Shown here piece by piece: positions 45,815-56,721 of a stretch of DNA of 64,000 nucleotides. The stretch comes from Methanothermobacter sp. CaT2. Lineage in GTDB: Archaea > Methanobacteriota > Methanobacteria > Methanobacteriales > Methanothermobacteraceae. Made by a program: the position numbers and the translations under genes. Where the stretch lies: NCBI RefSeq assembly GCF_000828575.1, contig NZ_AP011952.1, positions 1,331,001 through 1,395,000 on the forward strand. Direction: 5' to 3'. The notes under the pieces are model-generated. The model was not told the DNA's origin, did no database searches, and was given only the letters and a program-made list of their open reading frames with translations. Every line of letters begins with the position of its first letter. Position 1 is the first letter of the stretch.

Positions 45815-48186
45815 ATGAAAAGAATAACGATAAGGATAGGCGGGATGGGGTGCGCTGCATGCGCACTGAAGATCGAGGAGGCCCTCAGAAAACTGGATGG
45901 AATCCGCGATGCTGCGGTCAACCTGGTTGAGGGAAAGGTTTCAGTTGAGTATGACCCCCGGAGGGTTGATCTCTCCGATATGGAGGGCGCCATTGAGGAA
46001 GCCGGCTACACTGTACTCAATGAGAACATAGCCATGGCTGTGGGTGGCATGAGCTGTGCGATGTGTGTACAGAAAATAGAATCCGCCCTGAGGGGACTTG
46101 AGGGCGTAAGCAATGCCACAGTCAACCTCGCAGCTGAAAAGGCCTACATCTCCTATAACCCATCCCTGACCTCTGTGGAGGACCTCAAAAGGACGGTGGA
46201 GGATCTAGGGTACACCGTGAGCGGTCTGGAGGGTGAAGAGATCAGTGAGGACCTGAAACCAAAAATTAGAAGAATAATAGTGGGTTTCGGAGTGTCAGTC
46301 CCCCTGATGGCGATGATGTACCTCGGTCTACAGCCCCCCGGCGGGGGTATATCCATGCTGCTGGTGTCAATCATACCATTCATCTATGTCTCAGGACCGA
46401 TATTCAGGGGGCCCTCAGATCACTGAGATCCGGGACACTTGACATGGATGTAATGTACTCAATGGGTATAGGAGTGGCCTTCCTGTCAAGCATCCTGGGC
46501 ACCGCAGGGATTCTACCATCCGATTTCATGTTCTATGACACCGCACTTATGCTGGCATCCTTCCTCACCCTTGGAAGGTACCTGGAGGCAGGTGCCCGGG
46601 GTAAAACGTCAGAGGCTGTGAGGAGGCTCATGGAACTCCAGCCAGACACCGCCACGGTCCTCAGGGACGGCAGGGAGGTTGAGGTGAGGATCCACGAGAT
46701 AGATGTGGGTGATGAGGTAATTGTGAGACCAGGGGACAGGGTACCCGCCGATGGAAAGGTTGTGGAGGGATCCTCCTATGTGGATGAGTCCATGATAACA
46801 GGTGAGCCCCTCCCGGCCCTTAAAACACCCGGATCAGAGGTCGTTGCAGGTACAATAAACACTGACGGCATCCTGAGGTTCAGGGTTGAACGCACCGGTG
46901 ATGAAACCTTCCTTTCAGGTATAATAAAACTCGTTGACGAGGCCCAGGCATCAAAGCCTCCCATACAGAGGATTGCTGACCGGGCAGTATCCTATTTCAT
47001 ACCCGCAGTTCTGCTTGTTGCAGCATCAGCCTTCCTCTTCTGGTACCTTGTTGAGGGTGCAGGGTTACTCCTGTCCATCACGGTTCTCATATCCGTACTT
47101 GTGGTGGCCTGTCCATGCGCACTGGGCCTTGCAACACCAACCGCTGTCACAGCGGGTATAGGCAGGGGCGCTGAACTTGGAATACTCATAAAGAAGGGTG
47201 AGGCCCTTGAGGTATCCGACAGGATATCGTGCGTGATCTTCGATAAAACAGGCACACTGACACTGGGAAGGCCCAGGGTCACAGACATGGTTGGTGATGT
47301 GCTGGGCCTGGCAGCGGCTCTTGAGAGAAAATCCAGGCACCCCATTGCAGCTGCAGTAACTGAGAGGGCCGAGGAGGAGGGGGTTGACGTCCCGGAGGCC
47401 GAGGACTTCCGGGCCATACCCGGCATGGGACTTGAGGGAAGGGTGGACTCACACCATGTACTTGCAGGTAACCGGGCCCTCATGGAGAAATACGGCATCC
47501 CCCTGGAGCACTGGGACCCTGAAAAATTTGAATCAGATGGGAAGACGGTGGTCATAGTCGCAGTGGATGGCGAGGTGAAGGGGATCATAGCGGTCTCAGA
47601 TGAGATAAAGCCTGGTTCAGCGCGGGCTGTCAGGGAACTGGAGAGGATGGGAATAGGCACTGCAATGATAACCGGGGACAACAGGAAAACCGCGGAGGCT
47701 GTGGCCCGTGAGGTGGGGATAGGGACCGTGATTGCAGAGGTCCTCCCACAGGATAAGGCAACAAGGGTGGCCGAGCTTCGAGAGAGGGGTGAAGGAGTCG
47801 CCTTTGTCGGGGACGGTATAAACGATGCCCCCGCACTTGCAGAGGCCGACCTCGGAGTGGCGGTTGGTAGCGGAACAGACATAGCCAGGGAGGCCGGTGA
47901 GGTGGTCCTCATGGGAGATGACCCCCTTGATGTTCCAGCGGCCCTCCAGCTGGCAGGGAAGGTCATATCAAGGATCCGGCAGAACATCTTCTGGGCCTTC
48001 GCCTACAACGTTGTGCTGATTCCACTGGCTGCCGGAGCCCTTTACCCCCTGGGAATCGTATTCAGACCAGAATACGCGGGTCTGGCAATGGCCCTCAGTT
48101 CAGTGACAGTGGTATCCCTCTCACTCACCCTCAGGGGATACACCCCACCTGCAAGAAGGTTGAGGGAGAGGCAGGGAGAAGGTTAA
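45815..48186 (+). pseudogene. copA: heavy-metal (copper) P1B-type ATPase, one-base frameshift
   Basis: Two N-terminal heavy-metal domains (G-M-G-C-A-A-C near residue 10, G-M-S-C-A-M-C near 82), then membrane helices. The frame is lost at the G-run 46407-46411; one more G would give F-R-G-A-L-R-S-L-R-S-G-T-L-D-M-D-V-M and join it to the second part (46444 onward). Downstream motifs are all kept: C-P-C-A-L-G in helix 6, D-K-T-G-T-L-T, the H-P of S-R-H-P-I, G-D-G-I-N-D-A-P. The family exports Cu+ or Ag+. A homopolymer indel is a typical sequencing error but could be a true mutation. Confidence 0.85.
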
Positions 48187-48210
48187 TCTCAGGAGCTGGA
48201 GCGTAAATCG

Positions 48211-51200
48211 TTAGAGGAATACGTCGAGTGAGCTCTGTTTTGAGCGGTCACTTTCAAAGAGGGAGTTGACACCGTACTCCAGTATCTCGATGCGCTGCAT
48301 CAGGTAAGGATCTATGGGGTACCTTGATGCGAGTTCCTTTGATATCTCAAGGTACTTTATGACGGAACCCTTGGAGACGGTGAGCACAAGGTTACCCCCG
48401 CATCTGCACTCCCCGCTGAGGGGTATGCGACGGTACTTCCGGTTGCACTTTGTGCACCGGACCTTCTGGCGTGAGAAGGCCCTTATGTTACCCATCATGT
48501 CAGGGAGGAAGTGTGACATGAGGACTCCCTCAACAACACTCCGCTGATCAACGGCCCTTATCTTCTCTGCAAGGGTTATCTGTGATTCCACCTTCTCCTT
48601 CATGGTCGGTAGCAGCTTGTAGAGGCACACCTTCGGGCCCTCATCTATCCGGGAAGTGTTATGAGAGAACATGAGGCCAGTGTACTGTTCAGGCTTCCCG
48701 AGGCGCTTCTCAACGTTGTCTATAACATCAAGCACTTCCGATGGCCTCGGGTGGTCAAAACTCCTTTCATAGACCTCCAGGGGTATCATGTCCATGGCGT
48801 CTATGTTGTGGGATTCATCATCGATTTCCTCTGGATCTATCCTGGTGGATAAAACAAGGGGGGCGTCCATGCTGCCACCCCTTGAACTGGGTAGATAGGA
48901 CTTTGAAAAGTTGAGGAGGGCGTCCAGTAGGAGCATCACCGAGTCCTCATCACTGTCGCAGTTCCTCCTCTTGGCTGAATGGAAGTAGGGGTGGGCGTAG
49001 CATGCAGATGCACCTGTAAATCCTATGATTCTTCCAAGGACAGCTGCAGAGGTGTGGGGTGCTAGGCCGGCTATCAGGTGACCCACAAGGTCCTCCCTTG
49101 TTTTAACATTGTAGAACCTTTCAAGGTCATAGAACCTCTCGAGGAGGTCATCGACGAAGTTTGCAACCCTCAACAGGTAGTCTGCACAGTCCTCGGAGAT
49201 GACAACATCCTGGACCCTCAGTTCAAGTATCTGGTCCTCATCCTCAAGTTCATCTCCATAGCAGTCCCTGGTGTAGCCAAGCTCCCTGAGCCTTTCAACA
49301 CTCACACCCACCTCACGGGGCGTGAAGTGTGTCAGGGGGAGGTCTGTGGAATCATGGCGTATCGTGGCATCCTTGAAGGTGTAAACATCATTTTTGGCCC
49401 TCAGTATACCCTTTTCGAGGGGTTCAGGGAATTTTTCGCTGGATATCATACCCTCAACCCCCTTTATTTCATCTAACTTACGCACAGAAACATTTTCAGC
49501 CGCCCTTTTCAGAAGGGCCGCCAGGTTGATATTTCTCTTACCTGGCTCTCCTATCACGGTCCTTGAGCCGCAGCTCGGGCAGATGGACTGCATGGAGCTG
49601 ACCCTGCATGATGGACAGGTGGCACGTCCTATTTCAACGGTAATGGAACCCTTCTTTGCAGCGTCGGGTATGTTACGCCGGCTACCCCCATACTTTCCGA
49701 TGGGGAAGAGGACATGGGGGGCTGGTCTCATCTTTCTCTCCTTGGTCTTTTCAGGCCGCCCGACACGTGTGCCGATGTAGGTGGGGGCCTTCTTCATTAT
49801 TCTGACCGGGGAGACCCTGTTCAGTGCCTCCACAGTATCAGATGAATCCTCAAGGGGCTTCCTGAGGGTCTTTATAAGTGCATGGGCGTCATCATACCCT
49901 ATAACTACCCTGGAATCCTTCACCCTGTGAGGGACCCCAAGGATCTCCAGTATCCTCTTCTCTGGTCTGAGCTCAAGAACTAGTTCATCCTCCAGCTGTG
50001 AGGTGTTAAGCCACTCCCTGAGCATGTTGAGTTCCCTGACGGTCACATCATGATAGAAGTAGGTGTAGCGTGGATGCAGGGGTACATCGTATTCCTCTGA
50101 AATCCTGAAGGCATCCCCGGCACTCACCTCCAGTTCATTCCAGCGGGTCCTGTAGTATGATAGGTTGAGGGGGTCGTCCCCGGGATATTTAGGGGATGAG
50201 AGGATGGTCTGCATCCACCACTCCTCGCACCAGCCCGCCGGCATCAGGACGTGGTTGTTCCTTAAAAATTCACCGAAGGCCACCAGCATATCACCGAGGA
50301 AGAGTATCTCCTCAACCTCTGACCTGACCCGGGACGCGGTTTCAGCATCCTCAATCCGTATAACGTCACCGTTCCTGAGTTTGACCACGGGTCCATCTAT
50401 TGTGTCGACCGGGACCACACAGTTACCCTTACCTGGCCTTTCGATTTTCATCTGGGTCCCGACGGCCAGAAACTGGAGGAGCTCCATTGTGGCAGGGTGC
50501 ACCCCCATGGCTGCAAGGCCGGTGTTACGGGCCCTCCCGTACCTCAAACGGAAGGCACCCTTCTCTGAGGGGTAGGCAAGGACGGGTCTTCCACCTATTA
50601 TATCCTCAACGTATTTGCTGTCTGCCTTCACAACAACCTTTTCCTCTCCTTCACCCTTCTTGGGTGCCTTTGAGAACTTTTCAAGCCAGTCCCAGCCCTC
50701 AAGTTTCAGCTGCTTGGCATACTTGAGGACCTTGGGTGCCTTCTGTATAACCCCCTCAACCATGGCCAGGAGGGCGCCCCCACGGATGTTGTTTGTTTCA
50801 ACCCTTTCAAGGTCCCTGTGGGACACCTCCACCTTATCCGTGGGTTCCCCTGTCACCTCAACAGGGATTTTGCTGGCTGCAAGGCGCACCTCATCGGGCT
50901 TCGGTGAGTACTGGAGGTTCGTGACCTCTGATTCATAGAGTTCAACCTCCTCAACGTACCTTTCAATCTCCCTCTCTACTGGTTTGTACCTGTCCAGACC
51001 CACAGCCAGGCGTATGTAATCTGCTATGAGGACTGAGAGGGCGGCGGCTGTACCCCCTGCGCTCCTGATGGGCCCTGCGAAGTACACTGCCAGGTACCTG
51101 GATTTGTCGAAGTTTTCCTTTATCCTGACTTTGGCTATACCCTCAAGGGGCGCTGCAACCACGCCCTCAGTGAGTATTGCAAGGGCGGTCCTCAGGGCCT

Positions 51201-51489
51201 GATCTGCCAGTTTTTCCCTCTCCTCGGGGTCATCGTCGGGAACAGCCTGGGAGGCTATCTCAGCCGCGATCTGGAATGCAACCTCCTCACGTCCCCTGTC
51301 AGCTTCAAGTTCCTTTATTCTCCTGGCTATTCCCTCGGGACCAACAAGCCCCTCAACACGTTCAGCAAGATCCTTGGCAAGCGGTATCTCAGGGGTGGTG
51401 CTTACATCAAGCCCCCTGGACCTCGCCTTTCTTGCGATCTCATAGAGGCGTTCTGTCTCCCTTTCAAGCTCATTGAAGTAGTCCATCAT
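48211..51489 (-). CDS. polC: DNA polymerase D large subunit (DP2)
   Basis: A 1,092-residue catalytic subunit of the archaeal replicative polymerase PolD; no intein is present. The two-barrel catalytic core has the acidic motif N-C-D-S-D-E-D near residue 845, and zinc modules include C-P-S-C with C-P-S-C-G near 625-645 and C-T-K-C with C-R-C near 1015-1035. The N-terminal G-P-I-R-S-A-G-G-T-A region is the family hallmark. The C-terminal S-L-D-V-F-L resembles a PCNA-binding tail. The small subunit DP1 (polB) is not in the window. ATG 51489 or 51486. Confidence 0.97.
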   Translation of the reverse strand: MMDYFNELERETERLYEIARKARSRGLDVSTTPEIPLAKDLAERVEGLVGPEGIARRIKELEADRGREEVAFQIAAEIASQAVPDDDPEEREKLADQALRTALAILTEGVVAAPLEGIAKVRIKENFDKSRYLAVYFAGPIRSAGGTAAALSVLIADYIRLAVGLDRYKPVEREIERYVEEVELYESEVTNLQYSPKPDEVRLAASKIPVEVTGEPTDKVEVSHRDLERVETNNIRGGALLAMVEGVIQKAPKVLKYAKQLKLEGWDWLEKFSKAPKKGEGEEKVVVKADSKYVEDIIGGRPVLAYPSEKGAFRLRYGRARNTGLAAMGVHPATMELLQFLAVGTQMKIERPGKGNCVVPVDTIDGPVVKLRNGDVIRIEDAETASRVRSEVEEILFLGDMLVAFGEFLRNNHVLMPAGWCEEWWMQTILSSPKYPGDDPLNLSYYRTRWNELEVSAGDAFRISEEYDVPLHPRYTYFYHDVTVRELNMLREWLNTSQLEDELVLELRPEKRILEILGVPHRVKDSRVVIGYDDAHALIKTLRKPLEDSSDTVEALNRVSPVRIMKKAPTYIGTRVGRPEKTKERKMRPAPHVLFPIGKYGGSRRNIPDAAKKGSITVEIGRATCPSCRVSSMQSICPSCGSRTVIGEPGKRNINLAALLKRAAENVSVRKLDEIKGVEGMISSEKFPEPLEKGILRAKNDVYTFKDATIRHDSTDLPLTHFTPREVGVSVERLRELGYTRDCYGDELEDEDQILELRVQDVVISEDCADYLLRVANFVDDLLERFYDLERFYNVKTREDLVGHLIAGLAPHTSAAVLGRIIGFTGASACYAHPYFHSAKRRNCDSDEDSVMLLLDALLNFSKSYLPSSRGGSMDAPLVLSTRIDPEEIDDESHNIDAMDMIPLEVYERSFDHPRPSEVLDVIDNVEKRLGKPEQYTGLMFSHNTSRIDEGPKVCLYKLLPTMKEKVESQITLAEKIRAVDQRSVVEGVLMSHFLPDMMGNIRAFSRQKVRCTKCNRKYRRIPLSGECRCGGNLVLTVSKGSVIKYLEISKELASRYPIDPYLMQRIEILEYGVNSLFESDRSKQSSLDVFL

Positions 51490-51634
51490 GATACATCACA
51501 CGTAAACCTGAACTCCATTGAATTGTCTTTCAATAATCTGTGGATGTCCTTCAGTTTCAGCTAGTGAAACTTATATTATATGGTATCTGCAGAGATATAA
51601 TAAGTTTTATACATCAAACTTATGGTGATTTTTC

Positions 51635-51793
51635 ATGGCAAAGAAGGATAAGAAGACACTTCCACCCAGCGGTGCAGGTCTTGTAAGGTACTTTGAAGAG
51701 GAGACAAAGGGACCGAAACTCACACCGGAACAGGTAGTTGTGATGAGCATAATACTGGCAGTGTTCTGCCTTGTACTCAGATTTTCGGGATGA
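51635..51793 (+). CDS. secG: preprotein translocase subunit Sec61-beta (archaeal SecG)
   Basis: A 52-residue tail-anchored protein: basic N-terminus M-A-K-K-D-K-K, the S-G-A-G-L-V-R-Y-F motif near 12-20 and P-E-Q-V-V-V-M leading into one transmembrane helix (about 35-50). This is the typical archaeal Sec61-beta, third subunit of the SecYE translocon. GGTGATT lies upstream of ATG 51635. purB starts 15 bases after its stop, so they are likely cotranscribed. Confidence 0.93.
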   Translation: MAKKDKKTLPPSGAGLVRYFEEETKGPKLTPEQVVVMSIILAVFCLVLRFSG

Positions 51794-51808
51794 TCAAGGA
51801 GTGTTAAG

Positions 51809-53158
51809 ATGGCCATTCATCCAGTTGAATTCAGGTACGGGACACCCGAAATGAGGGTTATCTGGGAGGCTGAAAATAAGCTCCAGAAGATGCTCGACGT
51901 TGAGGCGGCCCTTGCACAGGCAGAGGGCGAACTTGGAATTATACCTGCTGAAGCGGCCTCTGAGATAGTCAGGAAGGCCAGCACAGAATTTGTAACCCTT
52001 GAAAGGGTTAATGAGATTGAGAGGGACACAAAGCATGATATAGCATCCCTTGTAAAGGCCCTTGCAGAGCAGTGTGAGGGTGACGCAGGGGAATATGTGC
52101 ACTTCGGTGCAACATCCAATGACATTGTTGACACATCCAATTCTCTGCTTCTCAGGGACTCAATCTCGGTTCTCAGGGATAAACTCACCAGGGTACTTGA
52201 GGTTCTCCTTGATCTGGCGGATGAAAACAGGGACAGGGTCTGCATCGGAAGGACCCATGGACAGCACGCCCTCCCAACCACCTATGGCATGAAATTCGCC
52301 ATCTGGGCAGATGAGATCCACCGGCAGCTGGAGCGCCTTGATGCGTGCAGTGAAAGGCTCTGTGTCGGGATGATGACAGGGGCCGTCGGGACCACAGCGG
52401 CCCTGGGGGAGGAGGGCCTGGAGGTCCATGAGAGGGTCTCAGAGATACTGGGACTCAGACCGGTCCTGATATCCAACCAGGTCGTCCAGAGGGATAACCA
52501 TGCAGAGTTCATAATGGTCCTTGCCAACATAGCCACAACCCTTGATAAGATAGCCCTCGAGATCAGGAACCTTCAGAGGACAGAGATAATGGAGGTTGGA
52601 GAGAAATTTGACCCTGAGAAACAGGTGGGCAGCAGTACCATGCCTCATAAGATGAACCCAATAACTGCAGAGAGGATATGTGGTATTGCGCGTGTTATAA
52701 GGTCCTATGTTGTCGCGGCCCTGGAGAACAACCCATTATGGCATGAGAGGGACCTCACAAATTCATCATCCGAACGCATAATCCTTCCTGAGGCATGCAT
52801 CCTCACGGACTACATACTTAAACTGACACTGGATGTCCTCTGCAACCTCGTCTTCTACCCTGAGAATATTAAGAGGAACCTTGAATTCACAGGAGGCCTG
52901 ATAATGGCGGAGAGGCTCATGGCTGAGCTAACAAGGAGGGGCATGGGTCGGCAGACAGCATATGCAGCTGTACGCCAGTGTGCCATTGAGGCCAGCAGGA
53001 CAGGAAGAAGCCTCAGGGATGTGGTCCTTGAGAGATCCGAGATCATGGATTACCTTACAGTGGAGGACCTTGAGGAGATAATGAACCCTGAGACCTACAT
53101 CGGATCAGCCAGGAGGATGGTTGAGAGGGTCCTTGAGGAATCAGAAAAATGGCTCTGA
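51809..53158 (+). CDS. purB: adenylosuccinate lyase
   Basis: A 449-residue fumarase/aspartase-superfamily enzyme. Signature G-S-S-T-M-P-H-K-M-N-P near 272-282 holds the catalytic serine loop; T-S-N-D-I-V-D-T and R-T-H-G-Q-H-A near 149-155 hold the other active-site blocks. It splits SAICAR to AICAR and adenylosuccinate to AMP, releasing fumarate, in purine synthesis. GGAGTG precedes ATG 51809, and it follows Sec61-beta closely. Confidence 0.96.
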   Translation: MAIHPVEFRYGTPEMRVIWEAENKLQKMLDVEAALAQAEGELGIIPAEAASEIVRKASTEFVTLERVNEIERDTKHDIASLVKALAEQCEGDAGEYVHFGATSNDIVDTSNSLLLRDSISVLRDKLTRVLEVLLDLADENRDRVCIGRTHGQHALPTTYGMKFAIWADEIHRQLERLDACSERLCVGMMTGAVGTTAALGEEGLEVHERVSEILGLRPVLISNQVVQRDNHAEFIMVLANIATTLDKIALEIRNLQRTEIMEVGEKFDPEKQVGSSTMPHKMNPITAERICGIARVIRSYVVAALENNPLWHERDLTNSSSERIILPEACILTDYILKLTLDVLCNLVFYPENIKRNLEFTGGLIMAERLMAELTRRGMGRQTAYAAVRQCAIEASRTGRSLRDVVLERSEIMDYLTVEDLEEIMNPETYIGSARRMVERVLEESEKWL

Positions 53159-53252
53159 TCGGTCTGGAAGACACATATTCTTCTTAATACCTCAAAAAAT
53201 CTTCTCATAAATTTTTATATGTCCTGCCACCATAAATTAATATGGTGATAAG

Positions 53253-54155
53253 ATGGATTTAAAAGAAATAAAGTCTGTGAGGGTTGTTCCCTACACAATA
53301 ATGAACTCCTCCATAGGGGCGATATGGGCATTCATATTCGCTCTCCTGATCCTTATATTCGCTGGGGCAATTTCATCTGCCCTTCCAGCTGAAGTAAGGT
53401 CTCTTGGGGGGATAATTACTGGCATATCCGTCGTTGGACTGGTGGTCCTGCCGGTGGGTGTATTTCTGCTCAGCATCGTGGAATCTTTTCTGTGGGCATA
53501 CATTTACAATGGACTGACACCACGCCTTGGAGGCATCAAGCTTGCTCTGATAGCTATGGAGAAGGTGGAGTCCTTTGACATCGTGAGCACATCACTGATA
53601 CTCTCCGCGGTGGCAGCGCTTCTGAACTTCATATACCAGCTTTTAGCAGCCCCTCTCCAGTGGATATTCTTCAACACCGTGGCTAACATTGCAAAGACAG
53701 TTGAACCATCTGCTGTATCAAGCATGGCTGCGGTTGGATCTGCAACGGCACTCGGGACTGTCATAAACATCGTGTTAACACCGGTAATGACATTCATAGC
53801 ATCCTTCGTGATAATTGCCATAGGCCTCCTCCTCTACAACTTCCTGGCACCCCGGATAACACCCATAAAACTGAAACTCAGCGAGTTCGGTGAGGGCCTT
53901 GTGAGTATAGATGGGATAGAGGCCATACCACTTGGACTCATAACCGGGTCAATCGCCGCGGTCCTTGGTTTAATAGTGGGGCTAATAGCACTGATCATTT
54001 TAGCCATTGCAGGAGAGTACACTGCAGGTATCCTCATACTTGTGGCTTTAACAGTCGGCGCATTCATCTGGGCATTCATAGCATATGCAGTCACAGCCCT
54101 CTTCTACAATGTACTGGCACCAAGGATAGGTGCAGTTCAGATAAGGCTCGAATAG
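53253..54155 (+). CDS. membrane protein with three repeats of a helix-hairpin plus Y-N-x-L-x-P-R motif
   Basis: A 300-residue protein with about eight to nine hydrophobic helices. The motif Y-N-G-L-T-P-R-L-G-G-I-K-L, Y-N-F-L-A-P-R-I-T-P-I-K-L, Y-N-V-L-A-P-R-I-G-A-V-Q-I occurs three times (near residues 86, 190 and 287), each after a helix pair, so the protein is an internal triplicate. After the first two comes an amphipathic segment ending in E-x-V-x-S-F/I-D. I do not recognise the family by name. It has its own promoter (AT-rich, near 53215-53230) and probably stands alone. Confidence 0.65.
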   Translation: MDLKEIKSVRVVPYTIMNSSIGAIWAFIFALLILIFAGAISSALPAEVRSLGGIITGISVVGLVVLPVGVFLLSIVESFLWAYIYNGLTPRLGGIKLALIAMEKVESFDIVSTSLILSAVAALLNFIYQLLAAPLQWIFFNTVANIAKTVEPSAVSSMAAVGSATALGTVINIVLTPVMTFIASFVIIAIGLLLYNFLAPRITPIKLKLSEFGEGLVSIDGIEAIPLGLITGSIAAVLGLIVGLIALIILAIAGEYTAGILILVALTVGAFIWAFIAYAVTALFYNVLAPRIGAVQIRLE

Positions 54156-54405
54156 AGGTTTTATTCCCAATTAATTTTTCTTTCTGCCAAAAACAGACCG
54201 GGTGATGCAGAGACCCTTAATTTCCCCCATACGAACAGTCCCCAATATGAATGCCTTATTAAATGAATAATATATAACATACATTTAAACCCTTATAAAG
54301 GTGTTACCAGGCAGCCGATGCTTTTCAAGGGGTCACATTTAATATGGATGCTGGACATAAAATTACTTAGACATTAGATTTTATAAGGAGTTATGTGGTG
54401 ATCCT

Positions 54406-56721
54406 GTGATTGATGATTCACGTCTTCTGGCTGCAATGCCAACAAAGGCAGAAACATGTGTACTGAAAAATAATGGTGTAAGGGAAAAATTCAGCCATGA
54501 AAAGCTTGTAAAATCCCTCCTGAACCTGGGGGCCAGTTTATGGACCTCCGAGAATGTGGCCTCAGAGGTTGCAAGGTCTGTCTACAATGGAATAACCACC
54601 AAGGAGATAAAGATCCTGGTCTACGACTCCCTCAGGAAGGTGGATGAGGAACTGGCAGATCGTTACCTTGCAGCCAACAGGCTCAGGGTGAGGACATCAA
54701 GGGATAAGATAGAGACCTTTGACCAGAAGAAGATAGAGGACAACCTCATAAGGGAGACTGGCGCCTCAGAGGATGTTGCAAGGGAAATCGCCACCGAGGT
54801 CTGGAGGGAGCTCAAGAAACTGAACGTGGAATACCTCACAGCCCCCATGATAAGGGAGGTTGTTAACACAAAGCTCATAGAGCACGGCCTTGAGACCCTC
54901 AGGAAGAGGTACACACGTCTCGGGATCCCGGTCTACAACATCACAAACCTCATAGAGAACGGCTCCAGGGACAACGCCAACATGATCCATAACCCTGAAA
55001 CCGTCCACAAGTACGTGGCTGATGAGGCCCTCAAACAGTACTCACTGCTCCACATACTCCCCTCCAGGCTCGCAGACGCCCACATGTCAGGCGACATACA
55101 CATCCATGACCTCGAATTCTTCGCTGCACGGCCACTTAACTGCCTGCAGCACGATCTCCGGCTATTCATAAGGCACGGGCTCCGGGTTGATGGTACAGGG
55201 GATCACACATCAGTTGCAGGACCACCAAAGCACCTGGAGACCCTAATGAACCATGCAGGGGAGATAATGCTTGCATCCCAGCAGAACATGTCCGGCGGCC
55301 AGGCCATGAGCCTCTGGAACGTCTTCGTGGCACCCTTCGCCTCAGGGCTGCCCTATGAGAAGATCAAACAGGCGGTCCAGATGTTCATATTCAACCTCAA
55401 CATGGCCTACGCTGCAAGGGGAAGTCAGGTACCATTCACAAGCATAAACCTGGAGTTCGGGGTCCCTGAGTTCCTTGAGGACGAACCAGCCTATGGGCCC
55501 CGCGGGGAGTATGCTGGTGTATACGGTGACTTCGCTGAGGAGGCAAGGCTGCTCACAAGGGCCTTCACTGAGGTCCTCCTGGAGGGTGATGCCGATGGGA
55601 AGCCCCACCTCTTCCCCAACACCATATACTCCCTCCGGAGGGAGACCTTCAGGGGGGAATTCGATGAGGAACTGAGCCTGGTCCATGAACTGGCATCCAA
55701 GTACGGGACAGCCTACTTCATAAACATGCTGGCGGATTACAGGGGCAAGATGGCAAACTACATGGGCTGCCGTACGAGCCTTGCAGATAACTGGACAGGT
55801 GACTGGGAGAAGGACTGCCTCAGGACAGGAAACCTTGCCTACATAACCCTCAACCTCCCCAGGATAGCCTACCAGTCACGGGATGATGATGAACTATTCG
55901 AGTACCTTGATGAGTACATTGACATGGCGGTTGAGGTGCTCAGGATAAGGAGGAGCCAGGCTCAGAGATGCCTGGACGACTACCACCTGCTCCCATTCCT
56001 CTCCCAGGAGATAGACGGTGAGAGGTACTACCGTATAGAGAATGCGACAATGAGCTTCGGATTCACGGGACTCAATGAGATGCTCGAGTACCACCTCGGG
56101 GCAGGTATACAGAGCCCTGAAGCCAACAGGTTCGGCCTGAGGGTCATAGAGCACATAAATGAACGTGCAGCTGAACTCAAAAAGGAGACAGGATGGCGGT
56201 GGAGTGTCCTCCAGACACCTGCGGAGTCCACAGCCCACAGATTCGCAATGCTGGACCATGAGCATTACCCTGAGGAGGCTGTGCTCCAGGGCACCGAGGG
56301 GGCATACTACTACACCAACTCCAGCCACACACCTGTGAATGCAGAGGTGGACCTTGTTGAGAAGATAAGGATCGAGGAGAAGTACCACCCATTGACACCT
56401 GGCGGGCACATATTCAATGCATGGCTGGGTGAGGCGAAACCTGACCCAGCAGCCCTTGAGGGCCTCACCAGGAGGATCTGCAGGAGGAGTGACATAGGAT
56501 TCTGGGCGTACAGCAATGCCCTGAGCTTCTGTCTGAGGTGCAAGACCCTCATGAGGGGTCTGCAGGATTCCTGTGCACGTTGCGGCGAGAGGGATGAGGT
56601 TGAGTGGTATGACAGGATCACAGGTTACGTACAGCAGGTGGGCCGTGCCAAGTCCTCAAGCGGTGGCTGGAACAGGGGTAAACAGCAGGAACTTCTTGAT
56701 AGACGAAGAATAGACCTCTGA
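54406..56721 (+). CDS. nrdD: anaerobic (class III) ribonucleoside-triphosphate reductase
   Basis: A 771-residue glycyl-radical enzyme. It begins with ATP-cone-type regulatory domains (about residues 15-170), then the ten-stranded barrel, a C-terminal zinc site (C-L-R-C and C-A-R-C near 710-730), and the glycyl radical loop R-I-T-G-Y near 740. It reduces NTPs to dNTPs with a radical made by the activase NrdG, which is not in the window. Start GTG 54406 follows GGTGATCC; the TATA-like TTTTATAAGG near 54380 would give a nearly leaderless RNA, while ATAATATATAA near 54290 would give a 90-base leader. Confidence 0.94.
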   Translation: MIDDSRLLAAMPTKAETCVLKNNGVREKFSHEKLVKSLLNLGASLWTSENVASEVARSVYNGITTKEIKILVYDSLRKVDEELADRYLAANRLRVRTSRDKIETFDQKKIEDNLIRETGASEDVAREIATEVWRELKKLNVEYLTAPMIREVVNTKLIEHGLETLRKRYTRLGIPVYNITNLIENGSRDNANMIHNPETVHKYVADEALKQYSLLHILPSRLADAHMSGDIHIHDLEFFAARPLNCLQHDLRLFIRHGLRVDGTGDHTSVAGPPKHLETLMNHAGEIMLASQQNMSGGQAMSLWNVFVAPFASGLPYEKIKQAVQMFIFNLNMAYAARGSQVPFTSINLEFGVPEFLEDEPAYGPRGEYAGVYGDFAEEARLLTRAFTEVLLEGDADGKPHLFPNTIYSLRRETFRGEFDEELSLVHELASKYGTAYFINMLADYRGKMANYMGCRTSLADNWTGDWEKDCLRTGNLAYITLNLPRIAYQSRDDDELFEYLDEYIDMAVEVLRIRRSQAQRCLDDYHLLPFLSQEIDGERYYRIENATMSFGFTGLNEMLEYHLGAGIQSPEANRFGLRVIEHINERAAELKKETGWRWSVLQTPAESTAHRFAMLDHEHYPEEAVLQGTEGAYYYTNSSHTPVNAEVDLVEKIRIEEKYHPLTPGGHIFNAWLGEAKPDPAALEGLTRRICRRSDIGFWAYSNALSFCLRCKTLMRGLQDSCARCGERDEVEWYDRITGYVQQVGRAKSSSGGWNRGKQQELLDRRRIDL

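Noticed and set aside
46992-47987. 331-codon ORF antisense to the copper ATPase
   Set aside because: Ser/Thr/Ala-rich antisense frame over conserved ATPase motifs; such frames are common opposite GC-rich genes here.
48211-51489. Intein in the DP2 gene
   Set aside because: Inteins occur in DP2 of some archaea, but the 1,092-residue length and continuous motifs leave no room for one.
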